Below, piece after piece: positions 32,385 through 43,669 of a stretch of 64,000 nucleotides of DNA. A program made the translations under genes and the position numbers. Numbering within the stretch: the first letter of the stretch is position 1; each line of letters starts with the position of its first letter. The notes beneath the pieces were generated by a model that was not told the origin of the DNA, made no database searches, and was given only the letters and a program-made list of their open reading frames with translations. The DNA comes from Yamagishiella unicocca. Lineage: Eukaryota > Chlorophyta > Chlorophyceae > Chlamydomonadales > Volvocaceae. The stretch spans positions 186,001-250,000 of the forward strand of contig BDSL01000119.1 of NCBI GenBank assembly GCA_003116995.1, written 5' to 3'.

Positions 32385-34238
32385 TTATTTCAATCTTCCG
32401 CCGCTGTAGCCAGACGCCGCCCTGCCCAGGCAGCCGAACATGAGCTTTTGCAGGAAGGTCGCGCTCACGGCCTCTGCGTTGGCAGCAGGGCCACGACCAG
32501 GGCCAGGGGCGGGCGGCCGGGTACTGCGTGCATCGGCGGCGGCGGAGCCTGCTGAGACAGCGCCTGAGGCAGGGATAGCAGTAGTGGAGGTGTACAGGGC
32601 CGTGGCGTTGCTGGCAGAACCACCAGCGGCTTGGCGCTCTTGCCGATGAGCCCCTCCTTGGCCTCGGCCAAGCCCCAGCATCTCCACTCTGCCACTACCG
32701 CTGCCACCACTGCCGCCGCTGCTGCCATCGATGACGACTTTGCAGCAAAAACGGTCGCCAGGCCCTTTGTAGCCTAGTGGGTCGGGAGTCGTCGTCGCCA
32801 CCATTGCTGCTCCATCCATGTGCGAACGCGGCAACGACAACGCCGTCGTACGGCAGCTGGGCCCAATGCGGTTGAAGCGATCATCAACGCTTGGGCTGAC
32901 GACGGAGCTGATGTGGCGGTCATCACGATCCTCTCCGTCGGTGATGCTGCTGCTGCAGCTGAGACTGCTTCGGCTGCTGCAGATGCTGCTTGCGCGTGTA
33001 AGGACGGCCCCGTCGGGCGGCCACCCGAAGCAGCCGTTGCCATTCCTCCCAGCCATGGGGCCCCATCGGCTGGCATACTGGTCAGCAGCCTCCAACATCT
33101 CCGGATGTAACGGCTCCGACCGTGTCGGTCGAAACGGTCGAAACGCCGGCCCCGTGAAACGTTTCATCGCCGCCATAGAAGCGAACTGGGACATGTCACA
33201 GCTGATGCTGTAACGAAAACTGCTACCGGCGCCGATGGCGGGATTGCAGCTGTCGGTGCTGCTTTCGCGAGTGCTGTCGCAGCAGTACAGCAGGTCCGTG
33301 ATTGACGTGGATCCGAGGTCCGAGCCGCAGATGGTGGCGGGATCCAGGACGCACGCCGATAAGCGGTGGAAGCAGCAGTAGCAGCTGGGGCACGTCGATG
33401 TCGGCTGCACGGAAGGTGTGTCTGAGGGTTGGCCAAGCCGCGAGCGCTTTATGGTGACCGGCCGCCCGCCTGCAGCTGTAGCCGACCCGGCGGTCCGCAG
33501 CGGCCCCAGCACCGCCGCCGCCGGTAGCACTGGCAACGAGCACATGCTGGCTCTTCGCGCCACTGGCATGGGCGAACCATCCGCAGCGGCGGCATCATTG
33601 CCGGCGGCGATGCCTCCTGCCATCGTAGCTGCTTCTGCCTGCCGCGTTGGCATCACTTCTGCCGTACTGCACGGCGGCTGGTGGCGAGGGCAGTAGGCGC
33701 GATCGCTGCAGCTGCCGCCAGCGATGACGCAGTTGCTGCTGATGCCGTCCTGGTTTTCCTTCCAGGTGGCGGCAACAGCAGCGGCGGCGGCGGAGGAGGC
33801 GGGGATGGCGGCGGTGGTTGCTTGGGCACGGGGACTTGTGAGTGGTTGAACCAGAGCCTCAGAAGGGAGATGGGAGGCAGCGCTGACGTTCGATACGCAA
33901 GCGTGAGGCTCGTGCGGATTTGGGATCACTACCCAGCGCGGACAGCTGCAATTAATTGCCACTCCATTCCTGTCCAGCCTTCCCACTTCGAACACAGTTT
34001 GCTGTTCATGTGCAGCGGAGAGTGCTGCACACACACGCTTGCCCAACAGCACTTGTCCAGGCACGCCGCCATCTGTCGGGGTTGGGCAGGAAAGGGAGTC
34101 AACATCCTGCTTGCTTACGTCATGGTCATTGTCGTGGTATGTTGGCTCAAAGCCTACTGTACCTGTCGGGGCTAACCATGGATGGCAGCAGCGTGGTGAA
34201 ACGGTGACGCCTCCGGCTATACGCGCAGAGTTCTGCAA
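32385..34238 (-). CDS. Hypothetical single-exon Ser/Cys-rich protein
   Basis: A 617-codon uninterrupted ORF in otherwise gene-poor sequence. Composition is diverse in the N-terminal third, with Trp, His, Asp and Cys present. Later come clusters such as CPSCYCCF and SICSSRSSLSCSSS and a Gly/Ser run (GSSGGSGGSGSGR). No family was recognised and no membrane segment or signal peptide is evident. A TAG within the first 40 codons (in another frame) could mark a splice acceptor, so the N-terminus is uncertain. It resembles the 12-kb gene in being intronless, compositionally biased and isolated. Confidence 0.4.
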   Translation of the reverse strand: MQNSARIAGGVTVSPRCCHPWLAPTGTVGFEPTYHDNDHDVSKQDVDSLSCPTPTDGGVPGQVLLGKRVCAALSAAHEQQTVFEVGRLDRNGVAINCSCPRWVVIPNPHEPHACVSNVSAASHLPSEALVQPLTSPRAQATTAAIPASSAAAAAVAATWKENQDGISSNCVIAGGSCSDRAYCPRHQPPCSTAEVMPTRQAEAATMAGGIAAGNDAAAADGSPMPVARRASMCSLPVLPAAAVLGPLRTAGSATAAGGRPVTIKRSRLGQPSDTPSVQPTSTCPSCYCCFHRLSACVLDPATICGSDLGSTSITDLLYCCDSTRESSTDSCNPAIGAGSSFRYSISCDMSQFASMAAMKRFTGPAFRPFRPTRSEPLHPEMLEAADQYASRWGPMAGRNGNGCFGWPPDGAVLTRASSICSSRSSLSCSSSITDGEDRDDRHISSVVSPSVDDRFNRIGPSCRTTALSLPRSHMDGAAMVATTTPDPLGYKGPGDRFCCKVVIDGSSGGSGGSGSGRVEMLGLGRGQGGAHRQERQAAGGSASNATALYTSTTAIPASGAVSAGSAAADARSTRPPAPGPGRGPAANAEAVSATFLQKLMFGCLGRAASGYSGGRLK

Positions 34239-34239
34239 T

Positions 34240-35900
34240 GGATCAAATGGAAGTTCTGCTTATGTCAAGGTTAACCCGTAGGCTTCGCAGCTATGTATGC
34301 GGCCAACAGCGAGCATGCAGTAGGCGATGCGTGCGTACTGCCTGGAGGTGATGTAGCTCGCTGCTCGCTAGCGATAATGCTATGTTGTGTCCGAATCATC
34401 GCACACGGTCGGCGGACTCTGAGGAGCCCGCCGAGGGGCTATAGTGCGCGCGTACGTGTGCGTCCACCCGCAGCGCTACTACAACAGGAGGTAGGCATGC
34501 ATGTGTTAACCGTGCACAATGCGCAACGCTGTAGTCACATTCATGTGCGCTATATGCTAAGAAGATTCAAGCGCAGCACAAGGAGCCGGGGCACATGTAG
34601 CGCGAGCGGCCTTGCTTGGCTACAGAATGCGATGTATACAACAACCTGCTGCTCGCCGGGAAAAATGGGCACCACGAGGACCAAGCAATAGTACAAGCTC
34701 ATCTATAGGCTAGCTTTCGCGCACCTCCATTAGCAAAGTCGCGCTGACAGGGAGCAACGATAGCCCGCTGCTGGAACGACGGTCCATACACGACGTGCAA
34801 AGCCGCTGCCACCACACAGTTATACAAGCATACTAGCTTCAAAGCTGAATAGCATGTAGAGTCTAACTATTTGGCAAGCCATAGTGGCATAAAAAGTGGC
34901 ACCGGTCGGCCTTTATGAGGAATTGCAAAAGTGTTTGTATTGTGTGATGAGCTCGTCTTTCTGAAGATTGCATGCGGCGAATTCAAGCTGACGAACTTAA
35001 ATTTGGCATTCACGCTTGACCGTGTACATACATCTGTGTACTACTGAACATAATCGAGAGGTTACAGCGTCCCCAAGCCTGAACATTTGAAAACAGTGTT
35101 TCGCAAGATATTGAAGCATGCGATTTAGTTGGTGCAATTGGTCAAGTAATAAAGGCCGTCAGTTGGCAAAATGAGGGCCCTGCTGGACGAACACTATCAC
35201 CCTTATGCGAAACCTGTCTAACCATCATGTGTGCGGTGCAAATTTGCATTGATGTGCATAACTATGTACGCTGTGTGTCATAGACGCACTGGGTTTGCCC
35301 CATAAGACGAACATGCGCCTTGAAAGAGAGGTTCGCGTATTTCGTTTTCGCGCACCTCATTGGTGTCCATGGCGAAATATCTTGTAATAATTACAAGCAC
35401 GTAAGCATTGACGATCGAGCTACGGTAATTATAAGAGTAGTGTGAATAAGAGTGTTGTGACCGAGCGACGAAGGGTAGGACATGGGGGACATGCACACTC
35501 GTTGTCAAAATTGTTGTGCGAAATGTCTTTGCGACAACCGCTGATTTTTAAGGGATGCAATGGCGAAGGGGTTCGATACCCGGGAAGGAGGTAGGTGGGT
35601 TCGTTACCAACCGCGTTGCGCGAAGGGAAGCGAGCATGCAGGCCACGCACGTATATATTATTGGAGATTGTCGATGCAGACGGAACTGCGTCGGCAAACA
35701 TACTTCGCTGAGAGCGAAAGCGTTGTGCATCAATACCGTACCAAACCACGGGATGAAAGGCGTGGGTCAGCGTCGGCGAACGAAGCATGTGGTCTGAAAG
35801 GGTGGGTCGTCGTTGGCCAATGGAATATGTGCAAAAGCGCATGTTTATAGGATACATGATTATAGGATACATTCATTTGAGGGGGAGAGATACACGGATA
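34240..35900. other. No gene seen
   Basis: AT-richer sequence with short ORFs in several frames, none with recognisable motifs or splice support. Confidence 0.45.
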
Positions 35901-35904
35901 AATT

Positions 35905-36410
35905 GTTACAGTATGGTATCAAGCCCGGGTGAACCCAGGAGGGGCCCATGTCCGTGGTGTCACCGTATGGGCACCGAGGCTGAACCCAGCAGACGCCCCG
36001 CCCAAGGGTACAGGAAAGCATCGAAAGGCACAGAGACGCCGGGCAAGCGCAGCAAGCGGGGGGGCTCACAACGGCGCTTCGGCTCGACGGGCAGTCCCAC
36101 GACGATGGGGAAAACATAAAAGCGGGCAGGCGGCGCTCCAGGCACGCCCACCAACACGGTCGTAGACAACATAAGTAACTAGGCGGAACAAACCGCACGC
36201 ACGGGAGAACGACCAAAAACAGCCCCGAACCCTGAAGGCACCAGACAGCAGGCAGAACACGCGGCCCACGAAGAGCACCATCGATCCATGCAGGAGCCGC
36301 TCAGGCCCTCCAGGGCATCAAGGGTTCCGCCAGCACACCGCAAACTATCACCAACCGCGCGCGGCTGGGTGGCCCCGACAGCACCCCACCCGGTCCGCGG
36401 CACATACACC
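35905..36410 (+). mobile_element. Dispersed repeat family B, copy 2
   Basis: Starts TGGTATCAAGCCCGGG, then GTGAACCCAGG and CCCAGCAGACGCCCC, as in the copy at 15.5 kb. The homologous part ends near 36080-36170; the remainder is similar in composition only. Confidence 0.5.
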
Positions 36411-36417
36411 TACCTGG

Positions 36418-36672
36418 TTCACTGGTTCGTCGGGTGATGGGCTGTTAGGTTGGTTGGTGGTCAGTTCCTGATAGGGGAGCCTCTAGTGCAAATTCCCCCT
36501 GGGGTGCTGGCTGCTGCTCTGTATGCCTACGGCCTGTCAACTTGGTGTTCTGGTGGTTTGCCTTTGTTTCGGTGCATGTCGGTATTTGTTTCCTCCGTCT
36601 TGTTCAGTGTCAGGCGATGCGCCCGATGGTTCTACCTCTTGGCCTGGAGCCCACTGTAACCGTTACAACAAC
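36418..36672 (+). mobile_element. Non-LTR retrotransposon 3' end
   Basis: Near-identical to 28000-28240 through the 3' untranslated region, ending CCCACTGTAACCGTTAC. Confidence 0.85.
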
Positions 36673-37267
36673 CTAAGTGAATCGACAGTGGAACATGGTT
36701 ACAAGGACCCACTGGAAAGTTTGTTTCCTTCCCTTTTCCGCATTGTTTTCGGCCACTTTGTAGAGATCGATCTACGGCACTGCACTTTCTTGCGTTTGGG
36801 ACCCACTGTTGCTGCGAAGCACTTGCAATTGGGGCCGTACCGGTGTGAGGTTGAGTCGTGCTTGGGACCCAGTATCAAGCTTGTTTCATGATGTGTATCG
36901 CCTAGCTATTGTTTCGGCCTTTTTGTAGAGCTTCGTCCTCGACGGCACTGGTCGTCGGTGCGTTTGGGACCTATTGTGTCTTGGACGACGCTCTTGTATG
37001 GGGGACCTATTGTGGATTGGACGCTCTTGTATCGGTGTTCAGACTCTGTTATTTTTCCTCGGTTGTTCGCTGGCTGTTGCTGTGGCGGTTGCGACCAGTC
37101 GGTAGGGTAACATGTGGCGGTAACAAGAAGCTTTGCTTGTCTGGCGCGAACATTTAGGATTCTTGCAAGGAAACAACGCACGGTGAGCCCCGGGTAACAT
37201 TTCCCAGGAGCGCTATCCTAGCGGGAATGCACGCGTCAGACGCGAAAGACGGTGTTAGGTACCTGCC

Positions 37268-38260
37268 ATGGTGAAGGGCAGCCAGACTGTTCTCCAGTCC
37301 GACGGCTCTAATTTCGTCGAGTGGTTTGAGGACCTTCGCGATTTTTTAGCGACGGAGAAACTGTCTGTTTACCTCAACAACCCGGCGCCAGTGGGTCGCG
37401 ACCCAGCGACCTGTGTTGAGCAGGATGCTCAAGCGCTGGGGTTCCTGCGCTTGTCTTGTGATCTCGCCGTGAAGCAGATGCTCACGGGAGTTCGGACAAC
37501 GGCTGCTGCAGCGACGTTTCTGCGGCAGCAGTTTCGCTCAGCTTCGGAGGCAAAGTTGCTCATGCTTGGGCGGGAAAAGCAGATGAGTAAGCGATGATGA
37601 GACTGTCGCGCAGTACTTCCAGCGTGCACGCGTGCTTTGGCACGATATCATCTCTGCTGGGGGCCGATGGGAGCAGACGGCTGAGCGGCCTACCTCAGCA
37701 GTACGACAAGCAATGTAGTGGATATTGCTGATGGCCATTTGCCGGATCGTTCCCTTGGAGCGATCGAACGCTTGCTGCGGGATAAGGAGCAGATGCTGTA
37801 GACCAGGGCAGCCGTGGCCGGCATGGTTGGCGCCATCCATGTAGGCGGCGCCGCACACAGGAGTGGTGCCGGTGGTTACATGGGTTCCGTCGGCGTACGT
37901 TCTTCCTGGCGATTGCCATTATTGCGACACGCTGGGGCACTACGCGCGGGACTGCTATGTGCGTCGTGCTGACGAGAGTGTCGGTATCTACAGGAGCAGC
38001 ATTCATGTTCCTCCACGTGCCGACGACCACAGCAGCAGGAGTTAGTGCGGCGCGCTCAGATCAGTGTCAGTGGACACGTTGGCGTCATCAGCCGCAGCCT
38101 GCGCACCGGGCCCGTGGGTCGCGGCAGTGGCAGCAGTGACGCGGGCGGCAGCAACATTGCCAGCACTGGATACTACGAGGGGGAATTGGCACTACTCATA
38201 TAGTGGAAACTCGCACCACGTGACCCCCTTAGGGGGCGCGCGAGCGGCGGTGTGCATCGG
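37268..38260 (+). pseudogene. Copia-like gag and protease remnant
   Basis: Starts ATG and reads a gag-like DGSNFVEWFEDLRDFLATEK, then FLRLSCDLAVKQ, to a stop at 37595. The frame then shifts, with DETVAQYFQRARVLWHDI continuing the typical gag pattern. At 37908 a CCHC zinc knuckle is intact (CHYCDTLGHYARDC). At about 38195 YSGNSHHVTP matches the Copia protease signature D-S-G-x-S-H-H, but with Tyr in place of the catalytic Asp. Volvox has a Copia element called Osser (known), and this may be a relative (inference). Frameshifts and the lost Asp make it non-functional. Confidence 0.7.
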
Positions 38261-39215
38261 ACCAGAGGGGAGCCGCTTGTTGTTACCGGTTGTTTAGGTG
38301 GGAGTTAAGGAGGATGGAATGGCGGTGTCGTCTGGTATGTGGAGGAGGAGCGCCCGCATCGCCCGGGAACTTTTGGCACCGGTCGGATCCCACCCAGCTC
38401 GCGGCATTCTGGGCCCCACCTCCGCTCGCCGCGGCGGCCATACTGGCTCGTCACGGTGGCTTTGCGGAGTGCCTACAATGAGTCTCCTATGGCTGTCCAG
38501 TTCGCCTGGTCGGCACCACCGCCATACGTTGTGAAGTGTCATCCTTACCGACGGTGGCTCCTCAACGGCGGCTTCGGTCGTCGCTCTACCTGATCAGTCA
38601 TGCAGGGCTGTATCCTACGTTGTGGTCTTCCTTCATCATTCCTCTGGAGGCTGGTAGCTTTCGCCGACACAGCTTCGTCGGCTCTGGTGTCAGTACGCAG
38701 CCTACGCAAGTCCTGCAAAGCTATCTGGCGTTGCATACTGAAGTAGTTTCCGTATTGCAGGCGAAAGTTGCGCCACGGCTCAGCCATTCGGGCGTGTTGC
38801 CGATCTGCCTTTTCTAGAGACTGCTGTTGGTGTTGACCTCAACTGGTTGATGGTATTAAGTACCATTGTTTCTTCCCGTCTCGCTATGGGCATCGGCCCG
38901 TTTCGGGTGTGGGACGTTTTCGGGATCTTGGGGGGGGAGTTATCCGATTGTGTTGCCGAGGCGTGCTGCTGTCTCTCCATTCGGGGGTCTGCTTGGGATG
39001 CATGTGGCCATGTGCAGGGGAGCCATCAGCGCAACCTCCCCCTGTGTATTGGTGCTTGCTGTTTCCTCTGGGCTCTCGGTTGTGAGGCTCTGGGTGGTTT
39101 GTCTTTCGGAACCGTCGGTTTTCTCTGCTTTCCTTGTCTTTTTCAGTGTCAGGCGATGCGCCCGATGGCTCTACCTTTTAAGGCCTGGAGCCCACTGTAA
39201 CGATTACAACTACAA
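38195..39215 (+). repeat. Tandem 1-kb duplication, copy 1
   Basis: Begins with the protease-like GNSHHVTP segment and passes a degraded coding stretch (TQVLQSYLALHTEVVSVLQ). It ends with the common non-LTR 3' end CCCACTGTAACGATTAC. Copy 2 starts about 20 bp later. Confidence 0.85.
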
Positions 39216-39239
39216 CTACTGCCGTAGGCCGTAGGCACA

Positions 39240-40280
39240 CATACTCATACTGCGGAAACTCGCACCACGTGACCCCTTAGGGGGCGCGCGAGCGTCGGTG
39301 CATGGGGCCAGATGGGAGCTGCTTGCTGTTGCCGGTCGTCTAGATGGGAGTTCAGGAGGATGGAATGGCGGTGTCGTCTGGTACGTGGAGGAGGAGCTCC
39401 CGCATCGCCCGGGAACTTTCGGCACCGGTCGGATCCCATCCAGCTCGCAGCAATCTGGTTCACACCTTCGTTCGCCGCGGCCATACTGGCTCGTCACGGT
39501 GGCTTTGCAGAGTGCCTGCGCTGAGTATCCTGTGGCTGTCCAGCTAGCCTGGTGGTCACCCACGCCCTTCGTTGCGAAGTATCAACTTCGCCAATGATGG
39601 CCTCTCAGCGGCGGCTTCGGTCGTCGCTCTACCTGATCAGTCCTGCGGGCTGTATCCTACTTTGTGGTCTTCTTTCAGCATTTCTCTGGACTCTGGTAGC
39701 TTTCGCCGACACAGCTTCGTCGGCTCTGGTGTCTCTCGCGCATGCCGCAGCCGGTGCCAGTACGCAGCCTACGCAAGTCCTGCAAAGCTACCTGGCGTTG
39801 CATACTGAAGTGGTTTCCGTATTGCAGGCGAAGGTTGCGCCACGGCTCAGCCATTCGGGCGTGTTGCCGGTCTGCCTTTTTCTAGAGACTGCTGTTGGTG
39901 TTGACCTCAACTGGTTGATGGTATTAAGTACCATTGTTTCTTCCCGTCTCGCTATGGGCATCGGCCCGTTTCGGGTGTGGGACGTTTTCGGGATCTTGGG
40001 GGGGGAGTTATCCGATTGTGTTGCCGAGGCGTGCTGCTGTCTCTCCATTCGGGGGTCTGCTTGGGATGCATGTGGCCATGTGCAGGGGAGCCATCAGCGC
40101 AACCTCCCCCTGTGTATTGGTGCTTGCTGTTTCCTCTGGGCTCTCGGTTGTGAGGCTCTGGGTGGTTTGTCTTTCGGAACCGTCGGTTTTCTCAGCTTTC
40201 CTTGTCTTTTTCAGTGTCAGGCGATGCGCCCGATGGCTCTACCTTTTCAGGTCTGGAGCCCACTGTAACGATTACAACAA
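39240..40280 (+). repeat. Tandem 1-kb duplication, copy 2
   Basis: The same order of segments as copy 1, with near-identity over the 3' 450 bp (both contain GGTGTTGACCTCAACTGG and CTCGCTATGGGCATCGGCC). It keeps extra codons (LAHAAAGAS) that copy 1 lacks, so copy 1 has suffered a small deletion. Confidence 0.85.
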
Positions 40281-40284
40281 CTAC

Positions 40285-41091
40285 TGCGGCATGCCTGCTG
40301 GGCACTTCAAAAAGAACTGCCCCATCCATTCGCTCACTTGACGAAAAGTTCAACATCTTCCGTAACAGCATCCGCGCGCCACCGCAGCAGCAGCAGGCAG
40401 GCATGTGGCCCAAATGCTTCGGCGGTGGCGGAGGCAGCAGCAGCAGCGGGGGTGGGAACAAGAGTGGGCGACACGGAAAAAGGTGGGGGTTAGGGCTCAG
40501 CTGCTGGGAGTGGCAGTGGGACCTCGCACACCAACCGCCCAAGTGCTGGATGTGCGTGACAGGTCCGACTGGGCTGAAGGGTTTACCAGCAGCAGTAGTG
40601 GCTCGGTCAGCACCTGTACCGCCGGGCCTGGGGGCCCCGGCGGGTACGGTAGCTACGGCACGACCGGCGGTGGTGTGCGCAGTGCCGGCGTGACAGGAAA
40701 TCACGGCGGTAGCAGTAGCTTCAGCACTTCGAGCTACGGCTGGGCCGGCAACGGCTTGTACAGCCGTAGTAGCAGCAGCAGCACCAGGCCTGGGGGCGCT
40801 GGTGGCTGCAGCGGTGGCGCCAGGCCTGAAGGCTCCGGCGACCGCACGCTCGTCGGCTTCTGCAGTGTCGTCAGCAGTGACAGCGCGCTGCCTTCCAGCA
40901 CAGGCAGCAGCAGCGGAGGTGGCGGCGGCAGCAGGGGAGGTGGCGGCAGTGGTCCGCACCATCGGCCGGTTACCCACAGCCAAGGACTGCCACTCACTCC
41001 TCCGCTCGGCCCTGTTGGCGGTCGCTCCAGCGGCGGTGGCGATGGCGGGGCAGGTACTGATCCCCCGCCACTGTACGCTGCGGCCGGTTGA
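40285..41091 (+). pseudogene. Zinc-knuckle and Gly/Ser-rich gag-like remnant
   Basis: Directly after the retrotransposon terminus the frame reads YCGMPAGHFKKNCP, a zinc knuckle lacking its first Cys. A 228-codon open frame rich in Gly and Ser (40405-41091) follows. One reading is that a non-LTR element inserted into the knuckle of a gag gene. No protein family could be assigned to the Gly/Ser part. Confidence 0.4.
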
Positions 41092-41099
41092 TGAGGTTG

Positions 41100-41375
41100 T
41101 GGAGGCAAAACAGCAGCAGCCAGCACCCCAGGGGGAATTTGCGCTACAGGCTCCCCTATCAGGAACCGACCACCAACCAACCTAGCAGACCAGCAACCGA
41201 CGAACCAGTGGAGCGCCGCAACGATGCAAGCAGCGGAACCGCCCGCCTCTCATCTCAAAAAGCACGAACCCCAAGCAGGGCACAACCCGCAGACACGGAA
41301 AACAAGAAGCAAGGGAAAACCCCCAGCCCCAGGACAACCCGGGCCGATCGCGAATCCACCAGAACATCAGCCGGC
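41100..41375 (-). mobile_element. Non-LTR retrotransposon 3' untranslated fragment
   Basis: The minus-strand counterpart of 46300-46560 (CACCCCAGGGGGAATTTG, then CTCCCCTATCAGGAAC). It ends inside the last coding codons. Confidence 0.75.
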
Positions 41376-41399
41376 CCCCCACACACGTGTCATTGCCTT

Positions 41400-41676
41400 T
41401 GCCCGCGCCCTGCTCAAAGCGCGGAATGTATGTATGGTTCGCCCATTTCGCGCTACCGCATCCGTCCACATCACATTGCTGAGTCACATCCAGTGGGAAT
41501 AGCAGCTTGTCCGCAAACTCACGTTCTGGCATAAGGCGCTTTGATTCCCTCAGGTCCAACTCCTCCTCCGGCTTCGTCGGCGGCTCCAGGCGCGTCCAAT
41601 GCCGGCCTGTGTCGCAGCCGCCGCAGCGCAGCATGCGCGCATCTATCGCCCTGTGGCCCCTCACAGCCATCCGCAC
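41400..41676 (-). pseudogene. Coding-like fragment of unknown family, cut by a retrotransposon
   Basis: One frame reads MLRCGGCDTGRHWTRLEPP, then KPEEELDLRESKRLMPE and QQCDVDGCGSAKWANHTYI. This is a mixed composition with paired Cys that looks like real protein. The frame runs straight into the retrotransposon fragment at 41375. Upstream (41676-42060) another frame reads SNTLQLPQRDMILGVESVGL, possibly an earlier exon. The family is unknown; a host gene or another element are both possible. Confidence 0.3.
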
Positions 41677-42059
41677 ACCTCACAGCCATCTCACACTGCA
41701 GGTCCCTCACCACACTGCAGGTCCATCCGCACACCTCGCAGCCATCTCACACTGCAGTTCCCTCGACGGGCGGAACGGCGGAGGTCCTCACTGCATCCGC
41801 GTCAGTCGCTAGCAGGTGGCAGCAGCTCCGCGTCCGAGTGCCGTCGTCACGGGCCGCCGCTCCCAACAGCCCCACCGACTCAACCCCAAGAATCATGTCG
41901 CGCTGCGGGAGCTGCAGGGTGTTGGAGGCTCCGCCTCGCTGTACATCGTCGCCGGGGGCATCCGGCACTCGACGGGCTTGGAGGTGACCACCGGTGCGCA
42001 TGGCGGAGTAGCGCAGCGTGTCTTGATGCTGTACTAGCTATGGGCATGTTGCCCGCTGC

Positions 42060-43475
42060 CGCCGGGTAAGCCTCGCAGCGCCAAAGCTGCCTGCTCCACC
42101 AACGGCTCCTCTGCTGCGCCCTTTTGTTCGTCCAGTGCACATCGTGCCGCATTCCAAACCTCGAACCAAAACAACCAAGCAGAAGAACCACGCCGAGGAA
42201 TGAGGCGTGGTTCCGCTTAGTACTCTGCGGCACCAACGGAGTTGGTCAGAAGGGCCCTGTGCCTGACCTGAATCGCGAGATTCACACGTGTCCCCATCGC
42301 TGTCGAAACGAGTGGAAACCGAATCCATGACGCAATCAATCCTAACGGCAACAGAGGCGCTGTAGTTACGGCAACAGCATACAAGCGGGGACACAAATGC
42401 CCTGGCTCCGCAAACCCCGCAAACGACGGGCCCATCAATCAAAACCCCCAGCAGCCAACTGCGCGCGATCGCACGGCTCCAGGCGGGGTTCCCCAGGTGG
42501 TCAAGGCACCGCCGGCTGGCACTAACAGCCTGGTGGGAGCGTGTGGCGGCAGAGCTCAATCGCACTGACAGCAGCGGCCAAAGCGACAATGTAGATGTTA
42601 TAAAGTAGAGCCACGGCTAGAGCCACGGCTGTCTATTCGCAGACCGCGACGGACCAACCAGAGCCAGCAGTGCAGTCTGGGCCAGTGCAGCCAGGGTCTG
42701 GGCCAGTACAGCGAGTTAGACCCCAAGAGAAGCGGCGGGGCAGGGCGGGGGCCGCGGAGGGACATACAGACCTCCGCTCCTACGAATCATTTGGCCCTCG
42801 CAACGGAATAATCTGTTCCAGCAATATCCATGAACTCACAAGTGTTAGCGATCCTACCTTTCCCAGAGCAATCGACGGCAGTCGACGGCCATAAATATGA
42901 TGTACCGGTAACCAATCGTCGTCAATAATAATGCTAATTTATTGTCCTCTCTACTTACACATCGATAATCACACTAAAGTCGTCCTCGGTGACGACACAC
43001 CGTCTGGGCCCCAACACATACAGCGCCACTGCCTCTGCTGCCGGTCCGCTGACGCCGCTGATCGGCTTGGCGCTACTCATCTTCCCTGCCTATAACGGTG
43101 GCCTCATGGCGTACCGACTCAATACTCTAGGCGTCGTCTCAGCAAAACATATGAACTTACGCATTCGTAAGGGCTTCATAAGATTGCGCCAATGGCCGGT
43201 TGCGACGCCTCGGCTACAAAATCCGGCTTTCCATCCGCGCCCCCGATACTAGGCATAGAGTAATAAGGCTTTTGTTGAATGGGCAACCAGCTTTAGCATA
43301 CCTGTCCGCCTTCCATGTTTTCAGCAGCAGTAAGCTGTGTGAACTGCTGTCTTAGATGAACTTGGGCCCTGCCGCGCGTGAATGGATGCCAAACATATAT
43401 CGTGGCACCGCCATCTTGGGCATGGCGGGGTGTCATTTATTTGGGGCGTTTGCTGGTTCTAGCGCTGCTGGCTCG
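42060..43475. other. No gene supported
   Basis: A minus-strand open frame at 42038-42589 contains LDHLGNPAWSRAIARSWLLG and some Cys pairs but has no recognised relatives. The remainder shows nothing coding. Confidence 0.35.
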
Positions 43476-43479
43476 TCGG

Positions 43480-43665
43480 TGCGGTCTCGTCCTGGCTTTC
43501 GATCTGCTTGTCCTGGGTTTACCCGGCGTCTCTGTGCTTTCTAAGCCTTTCCTGTGCCCTTAGGGGCGTCTGCTGGGTTCAGCCCTGGCTCTCATACCAT
43601 GAGGCGACGAGTACGTGTCCTCAAGCCAGGGCGAACCCAGGACAAGAAGAGGCGCCCGTAGCCGT
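43480..43665. mobile_element. Dispersed repeat family B, copy 3, rearranged
   Basis: The left half (43480-43600) is family B in the minus orientation (CTGGGTTTACCCGGCGTC, GGGGCGTCTGCTGGGTTC). The right half (43615-43665) is in the plus orientation (AGGGCGAACCCAGGACAAG). An inversion or a head-to-head insertion would explain it. Confidence 0.5.
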
Positions 43666-43669
43666 GGCC

